Below are positions 1-5,827 of a DNA stretch of 9,446 bases, in pieces. The DNA comes from an uncultured Parvibacter sp. (GTDB lineage Bacteria > Actinomycetota > Coriobacteriia > Coriobacteriales > Eggerthellaceae): the NCBI GenBank assembly GCA_910587945.1, contig CAJUNI010000077.1, positions 1-9,446 on the forward strand. Reading direction: 5' to 3'. Within the stretch, counting starts at the first letter, position 1. Every line of letters begins with the position of its first letter. The position numbers and the translations under genes are program-made. The notes under the pieces are model-generated. The model saw nothing but the letters and a program-made list of their open reading frames with translations, ran no database searches and had not been told where the DNA came from.

Positions 1-505
1 GATCAGACCCGAGTGCGCGGGTAATGATGGAGCGTTGGGGGTGAATGCGCGCTTCGGCGGGGGTGATTTGGCCGGCATCCACCAGGTCGGCCACCAAACT
101 ATGATCGCGAGTTACCTGCTGAAGGCGACCGTGATGCAAAAGATAGGCCCGGGAATCGCCCACTTGGGCAAGCACCAGACGTTCGCCTTCTAAGATGGCT
201 GCCGTGCAGGTGGTACCCATGCCCTCTTTGCCGCGCCCTTCGTGAGCAGCGCGAATGATGGCCAGGTTTGCTTCCTCGACCGCTTGGCCTAAGGCCTCAG
301 CATCCGCATGTTGGGGTGCTCGCTCGGTAATGACGCGCACGGCAATTTCGGAGGCCACTTCGCCGGCCGCATGGCCGCCCATGCCATCACAGACAACGTA
401 GAGCGGGGGCTCAACGGCTAAGGAGTCCTCGTTGTGCTCGCGAATGCAGCCGACGTCGGTGCGGCTGCCAAAAAGCGGAATGGGCTTGTGTAACTTGCCA
501 GCCAT
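1..505 (-). CDS. pstP: PP2C-family Ser/Thr protein phosphatase (PstP-like), partial
   Basis: The gene reads leftward from ATG at 503-505 and runs off the window start after 168 residues, so the C-terminal part is missing. PP2C enzymes are metal-dependent phosphatases that remove phosphate from Ser/Thr; actinobacterial PstP counteracts PknA/PknB in cell-wall and division control. Visible PP2C motifs are REHNEDS (residues 22-28, metal-ligand Asp27), VCDGMGGHAAGE (38-49, metal-ligand Asp40), GMGTTCTAA (96-103), VGDSRAYLL (115-123) and TRDHS (132-136). The start codon shares one base with the fhaB stop (TAATG), so translation is probably coupled; a GAGG lies 8 bases upstream. Whether the full protein carries the PstP transmembrane and extracytoplasmic region cannot be seen. 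The family call is very secure; the PstP name rests on the fhaA-fhaB context. Confidence 0.93.
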   Translation of the reverse strand, partial: MAGKLHKPIPLFGSRTDVGCIREHNEDSLAVEPPLYVVCDGMGGHAAGEVASEIAVRVITERAPQHADAEALGQAVEEANLAIIRAAHEGRGKEGMGTTCTAAILEGERLVLAQVGDSRAYLLHHGRLQQVTRDHSLVADLVDAGQITPAEARIHPQRSIITRALGSD

Positions 506-918
506 TAGGCATACCTCACGCGAATGGAAACATCGCCCACGGTCACGACGTCCTTGTCGCGCAATGCCGTCGGCTCAGTGATTTGGCGATTGTTGACATA
601 GGTGCCGTTGCGCGAGCCAAGATCTTCTACAAAAAGGTTTTGGCCCATAAGCTGGAACCGCGCGTGACGACCAGAAACATAGCCCGCGCCAATCACAATG
701 TCAGCTTCGGGGGAGCGCCCGACAATGACAGGCCCATGGACGGTGATAGAAACACCGCGGAGTTCCTTTGGGCCGCGCTCTACCGACAGTGTCCAGACCC
801 GTTCTTTCTTGCGCTGACCGCGCACGAGGCCAATGCCGGTTCGCATGATGGCGAACAGGAAGAGATAGAGTAATGCCACAAACAATAAGCGGCCGATGAG
901 TAATACGACGTCGATCAC
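505..918 (-). CDS. fhaB: FhaB-like membrane-anchored FHA-domain protein
   Basis: A 137-residue protein with one N-terminal membrane helix (about 4-27), a basic patch RGQRKKER (33-40), and one C-terminal FHA domain, which binds phosphothreonine peptides. FHA landmarks are IVGRS (65-69), the SGRH block (82-85) and DLGSRNGTYVN (99-109). In actinobacteria FhaB (FipA) is phosphorylated by Ser/Thr kinases and links them to the division machinery. The GTG at 916-918 is the preferred start because AAGG lies 6-7 bases upstream; an in-frame TTG at 922-924 would abut that ribosome-binding site directly. The stop overlaps the phosphatase ATG by one base. The 5' neighbour is fhaA, 80 bases away with a terminator-like hairpin between. 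Architecture and order match the actinobacterial FhaB locus well. Confidence 0.9.
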   Translation of the reverse strand: MIDVVLLIGRLLFVALLYLFLFAIMRTGIGLVRGQRKKERVWTLSVERGPKELRGVSITVHGPVIVGRSPEADIVIGAGYVSGRHARFQLMGQNLFVEDLGSRNGTYVNNRQITEPTALRDKDVVTVGDVSIRVRYA

Positions 919-963
919 GGGCAATCCTTAGGCGTTTCGGGTGCGGTTGTTGCCAGGGAGCGG

Positions 964-992
964 AAAACCGGTTCGCCGCTGGGACGAACCGG
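964..992 (-). terminator. Terminator-like hairpin between fhaA and fhaB
   Basis: A perfect 8-bp inverted repeat (CCGGTTCG at 968-975 and CGAACCGG at 985-992) with a 9-base loop begins 7 bases past the fhaA stop. Read on the minus strand it is followed by only four U residues, then CC. There is no U-tract for the plus strand. The short U-run suggests a weak or partial terminator that could lower fhaB and phosphatase expression relative to fhaA. Confidence 0.5.
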
Positions 993-998
993 GAAAAG

Positions 999-1910
999 CT
1001 AGTCTATCTGGAACTCAAAATTAGTGGCGCCTAGGGTAAGTCGATCTCCGTCATTAAGGGGAGAAGCTTTGACCTGGCGACCATTGAGGAACGTGCCGTT
1101 GGTGGACCCAAGGTCTGAGATAACCCAGCTACCATCGGGCTGATGGCGCAGCTCAGCATGGGTGCGGGACACATTGATATCGGGAACCACGATGTCGTTG
1201 AAGGACTCGCGACCGATGCTCATGATGTTGGCGGTAAGCTCATAGGCACTGTCGTTGGAGATGTCGTACAAAAATGCCGGGCCTTGAGCAGGAGCTCCGT
1301 GGGCACCGTGGGCACCGCGGGGAGCGCCATAATTGTCGGCTGGGTTCTCGTAATAGCCATCTTCAGCGCCATTTTGGTTGTAGGTGCCATCGCCGCCGTA
1401 GGCATCCATCGCGTCGTAGCCATAGTTGACGGGCGCGGGTGCTGGGGCGGCCGGGCGGGGGCGAGAAGCGGGACGCACGGGCTTCGGGGTAGCAATGCCG
1501 TAGCGCTCCATTTCTTCTTGGCGCAGCTGGGCTACCAGGGGGGCGGCTACCATTTCGGCCACGACATCGAACTTACCGTGGCGGAGGGTTTCATCCACAA
1601 TGAAGCGCACCAACGGCTGACCATCCATGATGAGCCCTTGTTCGCTGGCTTTTGCTGCCAAGTAGGTTTCGGTTTCTCCCGCCAAGGTGGGGTAGTAGCC
1701 AAAAAGACGGGCGTCATCATCTTCGTTTACTAAGACGGTGTAGAGCGTGGGGGCATACTGCTTGCCCGCGCCTACCATCTTTTCACGGCGCATTTGCTTC
1801 TCGGCCTTTTTGGCAATTTGCACGGGAGAGAGCGGTGTTTTGGACATGCGCTCAGCAGCGCCTTCCACCGTGTCTTCCATTCTGCCTTCCATTTTGGAAA
1901 AGAAGCCCAT
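999..1910 (-). CDS. fhaA: FhaA-like protein: DUF3662 domain, low-complexity linker, FHA domain
   Basis: A 303-residue cytosolic protein in three parts. Residues 1-130 match the DUF3662/FhaA N-terminal type (starts MGFFSKMEGRMEDTVEGA). Residues about 142-212 are a disordered linker rich in Pro, Ala, Gly, Tyr and Asn, including a GAHGAHGAP repeat. Residues about 225-300 are an FHA domain with IGRE (232-235), VSRTHAEL (247-254) and DLGSTNGTFLNG (266-277). In mycobacteria FhaA binds the phosphorylated pseudokinase domain of MviN/MurJ and restrains peptidoglycan synthesis; the same role here is inference. The ATG at 1908-1910 has a strong GAAGGAG five bases upstream. It leads the cluster on the minus strand, and a sigma-70-like promoter lies just upstream (1941-1969). 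Family call is secure. Confidence 0.92.
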   Translation of the reverse strand: MGFFSKMEGRMEDTVEGAAERMSKTPLSPVQIAKKAEKQMRREKMVGAGKQYAPTLYTVLVNEDDDARLFGYYPTLAGETETYLAAKASEQGLIMDGQPLVRFIVDETLRHGKFDVVAEMVAAPLVAQLRQEEMERYGIATPKPVRPASRPRPAAPAPAPVNYGYDAMDAYGGDGTYNQNGAEDGYYENPADNYGAPRGAHGAHGAPAQGPAFLYDISNDSAYELTANIMSIGRESFNDIVVPDINVSRTHAELRHQPDGSWVISDLGSTNGTFLNGRQVKASPLNDGDRLTLGATNFEFQID

Positions 1911-1940
1911 TGGTTCTCCTTCATCTGCCTTATCGGCTGC

Positions 1941-1969
1941 ATAGTAAAGCTACAGTTTGCCACAGTGAA
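1941..1969 (-). promoter_or_regulatory. Candidate sigma-70-type promoter for fhaA
   Basis: On the minus strand TTCACT (1964-1969) and TACTAT (1941-1946) are separated by exactly 17 bases. Each matches four of six positions of the -35 and -10 consensus. The predicted transcript would start near 1934 and carry a leader of about 24 bases ending in the fhaA ribosome-binding site. Spacing and position are good; the match is moderate and by eye. Confidence 0.45.
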
Positions 1970-2265
1970 GGCCAATTCGCAGGCTTTCTGGTCATGTTTT
2001 ACGCAATCGCCACTTATGTAAGGTAGGGCGGAGGGCGGTTTCGGGGTTTTGCCAGGGGCTAAGCGTGGGGCCAAGCGGAGGGATGCAGTGTTTGTGTGAG
2101 ATGGGCGGGCTCGCGAGATGTGGCGCGCGGTTCGGTCGCGACGGGGGTTTGATTCCGTGCGCCCTGCTGAACGGATGGAGGATATCTTGCTCAGTCGCAG
2201 CCGCATCAAGGCTCTCTAACAACTCGTTGTCATGGGGCGGCTAGGGGCACGCAGGACCTGGGGAG

Positions 2266-2279
2266 ACTGGTAGCATGAA
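2266..2279 (+). promoter_or_regulatory. Extended -10-like element upstream of the ABC1 kinase operon
   Basis: TGG followed by TAGCAT (2268-2276) fits an extended -10 arrangement (TGn-TAnnAT). No good -35 is seen. The 14-mer ACTGGTAGCATGAA differs at only two positions from the element at 8000-8013 in front of the LicD gene, which raises its credibility. It would give a leader of about 55 bases. Confidence 0.35.
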
Positions 2280-2337
2280 GCTAACCAAGAGGTAGTAACT
2301 CATCATTTCTGGTCTCGGGTCGTGGATAGGAGGATTC

Positions 2338-3987
2338 ATGGCAACATTCGAAGAACTCATAAATGTGGCCGCTATCACCGTCCACGACAAAACTTCCAGT
2401 AAGCGTATGGGCGAGATCTTACGCATCATGCGCCACTACCAGGTCACCAAGGGTATGACGCCCCAGAAGGCAGTCGATATCCTCGAAGCCCTAGGTCCCA
2501 CCTACGTAAAAATTGGCCAATTGGCCTCGAATCGTACGGATCTCTTGCCGGCTAGCTATTGTCAAGCCTTTGAGAAACTCCAAGACAATGCCACGCCGCT
2601 TCCCTACGACACAGTGTTGGAATGTATTTCGAGCGCCTATGGACGCCCGTGGGATGAGGTTTTTGTCACCATTTCTGAAAAGCCGTTAGGGGCGGCGTCA
2701 ATCGCTCAGGTGCATAAGGCGACCTTGCTCGATGGCACCACCGTGGCCGTAAAAGTGCGTCGTCCCGGTATTAAAGAGCAGATGATGGAAGACATCATGC
2801 TCATGAAGCACATGCTGGCTATTCTGGAGCTGCATTCATCGGATCAAACGATTTTGCGCAGCCTGGACAACATGGTGAAGGAGCTCGATCGCACTACGGC
2901 CAATGAAGTGGACTTTCGGGTAGAGCTTTCCAATCTGGAGCGTTTCCGAGGCGTATTGGCCGATCAGGAGGGTGTTACCTGTCCACGTCCCTATCCGCGG
3001 CTTTCCTGTGAGTCCGTGTTGGTGATGGAGTATGTGGTGGGCCCGACCATCGATGATGTGGCGGCCCTTAAAGCCCAGGGCGATGATGTATTGATCCTGG
3101 CCAATCGAGTGGCTCAAAGCTATGTATCCCAGGTGCTGGACTACGGCTTTTTCCACGCTGATCCCCATGCCGGCAACCTCATCATCCGCGATAAAGAAAT
3201 TGTTTGGATCGATTTGGGCATGGTTGGAACCCTGACCGACGGGGATCGTCGCTTAGTCCAAGACATGTTCCGCGCCGTGGCCTTTAACAATGGCTACTTA
3301 CTCAAGGAAGCGGTGGTGGGTTTATCTACCAGTTATGGCGAAGTAGACCATGGCGCTCTGCTGGCAAAAATGGACCAGCTTTTGAAATCCTATGGCACTG
3401 CCGAAGTCAAAGACATCAATATCGGCGTAGTCTTTGGCGAAGTGGTGGAAATCTTGCGCACCCAAAACCTGGTCATGAAGCCGTCGGTTTCTATGTTGGT
3501 GCGCGGCTTTATGACCTTAGAAGGCCTGATCATGCATCTGGCCCCCACCATTTCGGTGGCCGACGTGGTTAACAAGCATGTGCTTCATGAGGAATTCCAG
3601 CCGAAGAATCTTGAAGCCAAGGCCGTTGCCGTTATGGCTCAAACGGTGAACTCCTTGGAGTCCTTGTCGAAGATACCCACTCAGGTGGCCGATACCCTCG
3701 ACATGCTCGATAAAGGCCAGCTCACCTTGAAGGGCAATATCGATATCCCCGACAAAATGCTGGCAACGATCTATGCCATGGCCGGTCGGCTGTCTTTGGC
3801 GATCATCTCGGTCGGCCTGTTTTTGGGCTCATCCATTTTGTGTACCACCGATATGGAGCCGCGGTTTTTGGAAGTGCCCATTTTGGGAGTGCTTGGCTAC
3901 ATTGGTGCCTTTGTACTGGGAGTCTATGTCATCTGGCGGGTGATAGTGACGCGCCATGTCATGGAGAATAACGAGAAGCTGAAATGA
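2338..3987 (+). CDS. ABC1/UbiB (ADCK/AarF) family atypical kinase-like membrane protein
   Basis: A 549-residue member of the UbiB/ABC1/ADCK atypical kinase family. Signature elements appear in order: KIGQ (58-61, the inhibitory KxGQ motif), the Ala-rich loop LGAAS (117-121) replacing the usual kinase Gly-loop, VAVKV with nucleotide-binding Lys139, the ExD-type NEVDF (189-193), catalytic HADPHAGN (273-280, Asp275 and Asn280), and metal-binding IDLG (Asp292). Two hydrophobic helices at about 484-502 and 513-535 anchor the C-terminus. Family members support quinone biosynthesis or lipid homeostasis, mostly as ATPases; the substrate here is unknown. The ATG at 2338 follows AGGAGG by four bases. 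Its stop overlaps the next start by four bases (ATGA), so the downstream hydrolase is probably translationally coupled. All key residues are present, so it is likely active. Family is secure, function is not. Confidence 0.92.
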   Translation: MATFEELINVAAITVHDKTSSKRMGEILRIMRHYQVTKGMTPQKAVDILEALGPTYVKIGQLASNRTDLLPASYCQAFEKLQDNATPLPYDTVLECISSAYGRPWDEVFVTISEKPLGAASIAQVHKATLLDGTTVAVKVRRPGIKEQMMEDIMLMKHMLAILELHSSDQTILRSLDNMVKELDRTTANEVDFRVELSNLERFRGVLADQEGVTCPRPYPRLSCESVLVMEYVVGPTIDDVAALKAQGDDVLILANRVAQSYVSQVLDYGFFHADPHAGNLIIRDKEIVWIDLGMVGTLTDGDRRLVQDMFRAVAFNNGYLLKEAVVGLSTSYGEVDHGALLAKMDQLLKSYGTAEVKDINIGVVFGEVVEILRTQNLVMKPSVSMLVRGFMTLEGLIMHLAPTISVADVVNKHVLHEEFQPKNLEAKAVAVMAQTVNSLESLSKIPTQVADTLDMLDKGQLTLKGNIDIPDKMLATIYAMAGRLSLAIISVGLFLGSSILCTTDMEPRFLEVPILGVLGYIGAFVLGVYVIWRVIVTRHVMENNEKLK

Positions 3988-5063
3988 GTACCTACGCAGA
4001 AAAAATCGCTGATCAGCCGAGCGTGTGGCGGGTGCCCGTGCCCTTTGCCAACGTCATCACCACGGAAATGAGCGCCTATGTAATTAAAGATGGCTCTGAG
4101 GTGCTGGTGGTGGATACGGGGGCGCCCACCAAAGAGGCCGCTGAATTTTTGGGAGCGGCTCTGGATGAACTGGGTGTCGACCCCAAAAAGGCCCGCTGGT
4201 TCTTGACCCATTTGCACTTTGATCATGCAGGGTTAGTGAAAGACTTCGTGCCCAAAGAAGCGCTCATCTATGCCAGCCGGCGCGGGCTGGCCGATGGCAC
4301 CAGTGCCTCTAACGAGGCGCTTCGCAGTTATGTGTGCGATCGCTTCGTAAAACTGGGCCTTGAGCGAAAACACGCCCGGGCAATTTGTGCGCCGCTTCAA
4401 TTAAACGTACCCCTGGCAGAATACGGCCATCAGGTTCAAGCTGTAGGCGAAGGGGATGAAATTACCGTAGGGCACTACCGGTTCTCCGTGTTGGAGCTGC
4501 CCGGTCACACGCCGGGGTCGGTGGCGCTGGCCGGCATCAATACGCCGCTGTGCTTTTCGGGGGATACGGTGCTGTACTTGATGGCACCTGGGCTTGCGCT
4601 GCGTCCTGACGAAACCGATGCGGTGGCAGACTATCTGGAAAGCTTGCGTCGGTTGGAAACCTTGCTTGAGGCGGGAACCATTGAGCGCTTGCTGATTGCT
4701 CATGGCCCGGAAAAGGGGTCTCCGCTCGCCCGTATTGGAGAATTGCGCGGTCGCCATTTAGGCCGCTGCGAAGAGATCGTGGCCCTGGTGGGACAAGCAG
4801 AGCGAACCGGTCAGCTGCTCAACGGAGCGGAAATTATCAAGGCCATTCCCTGGCGTATTCCCTATGAATCCGTTGATCAATGCGAACCGTTGCAGCAGTG
4901 GAGTATTTACTCGCTGGGGACGGTGTTGCTGGATCATTGTGTGGCGGAAGGACTCTTGGAGGAAGTTGTTTCGTCCACATTGGAGGCGGGCAGTGAGTTA
5001 CAAGAGGCCCGGGTGTATAAGACGACAGCGAAAGCGTCGAGAAAAGGAGGAAATCATGTATAA
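3984..5063 (+). CDS. Metallo-beta-lactamase-fold hydrolase
   Basis: A 359-residue protein with no evident signal peptide, hence probably cytosolic. It has a complete binuclear metal site: THLHFDHAG (75-83; His76, His78, Asp80, His81), LPGHTPGS (172-179; His175), FSGDT (191-195; Asp194) and LIAHG (237-241; His240). This is the MBL superfamily pattern seen in glyoxalase II and LACTB2-like thioesterases or nucleases. The roughly 110 residues after the last ligand are helical and end in a winged-helix-like segment, as in LACTB2-type proteins, rather than an RNase J beta-CASP insertion. The substrate cannot be read from sequence. The gene overlaps its upstream neighbour by 4 bases and the downstream usp gene by 8. 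Sharing an operon with a membrane kinase-like protein and a stress protein suggests a lipid, CoA-ester or detoxification role, which is inference. Confidence 0.9.
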   Translation: MSTYAEKIADQPSVWRVPVPFANVITTEMSAYVIKDGSEVLVVDTGAPTKEAAEFLGAALDELGVDPKKARWFLTHLHFDHAGLVKDFVPKEALIYASRRGLADGTSASNEALRSYVCDRFVKLGLERKHARAICAPLQLNVPLAEYGHQVQAVGEGDEITVGHYRFSVLELPGHTPGSVALAGINTPLCFSGDTVLYLMAPGLALRPDETDAVADYLESLRRLETLLEAGTIERLLIAHGPEKGSPLARIGELRGRHLGRCEEIVALVGQAERTGQLLNGAEIIKAIPWRIPYESVDQCEPLQQWSIYSLGTVLLDHCVAEGLLEEVVSSTLEAGSELQEARVYKTTAKASRKGGNHV

Positions 5064-5526
5064 GAAAGTTCTCGTTCCTTTTGATCAGTCGGAACCTGCC
5101 TGTCATGCGCTTCAGCAAGCGCTTGAGCTTACCGCCGGTGTTCCCGATGCTGAGATCATCGTCTTAAACGTCATGGATTGGCATGAGTACAACGCCGAGA
5201 CGTTCAAGATTGCTGCCCGGATGTCCTATGTGATGGATGAGTCCATCGATATGGTGGAGCTGAGCGATGTCGACGATGAGACGGTCAAAGAAGTGACCGA
5301 TCGCGTGTCGGCAGCTATTGCAGACATCGTGGGCGATGCCGAGCGTGTGTCTATTGCCATCGTGAATGGGTCTCCCCATGAGGCCATTACCCTGTTTGCC
5401 GATGCTCATGATGTGGACTGCATTGTGATGGGCCATCGTGGTTTGGGTGCGGTGCGTGGCATGTTGGGCAGTGTGTGCTACTCGGTGTTGCATAAGACCA
5501 ACGAGCCCGTGCTTATTGTGAAGTAG
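5056..5526 (+). CDS. Universal stress protein (UspA family)
   Basis: A 156-residue single-domain Usp. The N-terminal KKVLVPFDQSEPACHAL (3-19) is the first beta strand plus nucleotide-binding loop (Asp10), and the C-terminal segment MGHRGLGAVRGMLGS (125-139) is the phosphate-binding loop, followed by the strand PVLIVK (151-156). Such proteins bind ATP or AMP and act as dimers under stress or growth arrest. The ATG at 5056 is chosen because AAGGAGG lies five bases upstream and the protein begins with the typical MYKKVLVP; longer in-frame extensions into the hydrolase gene are not Usp-like. It overlaps the hydrolase by 8 bases. The canonical G-2x-G-9x-G(S/T) loop appears as G126-2x-G129-8x-G138-S139, one residue short, so nucleotide binding may be altered. 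Confidence 0.92.
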   Translation: MYKKVLVPFDQSEPACHALQQALELTAGVPDAEIIVLNVMDWHEYNAETFKIAARMSYVMDESIDMVELSDVDDETVKEVTDRVSAAIADIVGDAERVSIAIVNGSPHEAITLFADAHDVDCIVMGHRGLGAVRGMLGSVCYSVLHKTNEPVLIVK

Positions 5527-5552
5527 CGCACCGCGGTGCACGCCAGTGTCGT

Positions 5553-5662
5553 GGGTAAACTCCCGGTTCATGGGCGAGTGAGAGGGAAGTCTCCCGTGCA
5601 AACCGGGGAGTAACCTGACGCGCAAACCGGACGGAAGTGCGAGAGGCGTTTGGTCGATACCC
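5553..5662 (+). promoter_or_regulatory. Cobalamin-riboswitch-like structured RNA (orphan or relict)
   Basis: Read on the plus strand, this segment carries conserved cobalamin-riboswitch core blocks in the known order. GGTTC (5565-5569) precedes GAGTGAGAGGGAA (5576-5588). A P5-like hairpin follows, CTCCCG (5591-5596) with CGGGGAG (5604-5610), closing the loop TGCAAAC, similar to the usual TGnnAAT-type L5. Then come CTGACGCGCA (5615-5624) and GGAAGTGCGA (5633-5642). From memory, the E. coli btuB leader contains the same CTGACGCGCA and a related GGAA-GTGCGA segment. GGGTA (5553-5557) can pair with TACCC (5658-5662) to close the fold. The usual 3' ACCTGCC segment was not found, and an alternative helix (ACTCCCGGTT, 5559-5568, with 5602-5612) competes with P5. 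No sense-strand gene follows, so what it regulates is unknown. Confidence 0.5.
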
Positions 5663-5670
5663 TTGGGCAA

Positions 5671-5712
5671 AACAAAATCCCCCTTTTCTTCTTGGAGGAA
5701 AGGGGGATTTTT
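5671..5712. terminator. Strong bidirectional intrinsic terminator
   Basis: A 16-bp stem (5674-5689 with 5696-5711, one G-U wobble) built on TCCCCC/GGGGGA closes a 6-base loop. On the plus strand the 3' arm ends in TTTTT, terminating the kinase-hydrolase-usp operon or the RNA at 5553-5662. On the minus strand it is followed by TTTTGTTTT and would terminate pspA transcripts. This is a classic shared terminator for convergent units. Confidence 0.9.
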
Positions 5713-5827
5713 CTAGGGGCACGCTATCGGTAGCGAGGGGCAGGGATGCCCCGGGTGCAGTGGGCGCGTGCGATCGCGGGCTGACGCGGAAGAGTATCCA
5801 CCACGGGCAGGCGCCAGAGCCCCTGCC

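Larger units (their letters stand above)
1911..2337. other. Divergent intergenic region between fhaA and the ABC1 kinase operon
   Basis: This 427-bp stretch has no convincing gene. Small open frames on both strands here lack homology-like motifs. The left end holds the fhaA leader and promoter. The right end holds an extended -10-like element and an AGGAGG ribosome-binding site for the 2338 gene. The middle (about 2000-2230) is GC-rich and contains two 8-bp palindromes, CTCGCGAG (2110-2117) and GTCGCGAC (2135-2142), with their TCGCGA cores 25 bases apart. They could be operator half-sites but nothing confirms that. No tRNA fold was found. Confidence 0.6.
5527..5827. other. Convergent intergenic region rich in RNA structure
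   Basis: A 301-bp gap between the usp stop and the pspA stop, with no supportable gene. From left to right it holds a 12-bp palindrome (GCACCGCGGTGC, 5528-5539), a riboswitch-like fold (about 5553-5662), a strong bidirectional terminator (about 5671-5712), and a string of short hairpins: GCTA/TAGC (5723-5734), GGGGCA/TGCCCC closing a GGGA loop (5737-5752), and GGCAGG/CCTGCC next to the pspA stop (within about 5806-5828). A convergent spacer usually needs only the terminator, so the extra structure is notable. Confidence 0.6.

Noticed and set aside
1143..1733. Long plus-strand open frame of 196 codons opposite fhaA, with a hydrophobic stretch
   Set aside because: It is the antisense shadow of the fhaA linker and DUF3662 coding sequence. 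The hydrophobic part mirrors Asp/Tyr/Asn/Gly codons, and the fhaA frame has clear domain motifs.
2090..2175. tRNA-like segment with a TTCGGTC and a TTTGATTCC stretch
   Set aside because: No T-arm with five clean pairs plus a matching acceptor stem and anticodon arm could be built on either strand.
1772..2209. Minus-strand open frame of 145 codons overlapping the fhaA start and upstream gap
   Set aside because: It overlaps the secure fhaA N-terminus in another frame, has no recognisable domain, and its composition (many Arg, Pro, Ser) is typical of chance frames.
5528..5539. 12-bp palindrome just after the usp stop, considered as a terminator
   Set aside because: A perfect palindrome without a loop and without a following U-tract; the real terminator is at 5671-5712.
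5597..5630. Similarity of the GCAAACC repeats to a cyclic-di-GMP-I (GEMM) riboswitch
   Set aside because: The two GCAAACC copies (5598-5604 and 5622-5628) do not flank the expected tetraloop hairpin, and the surrounding blocks fit a cobalamin aptamer better.
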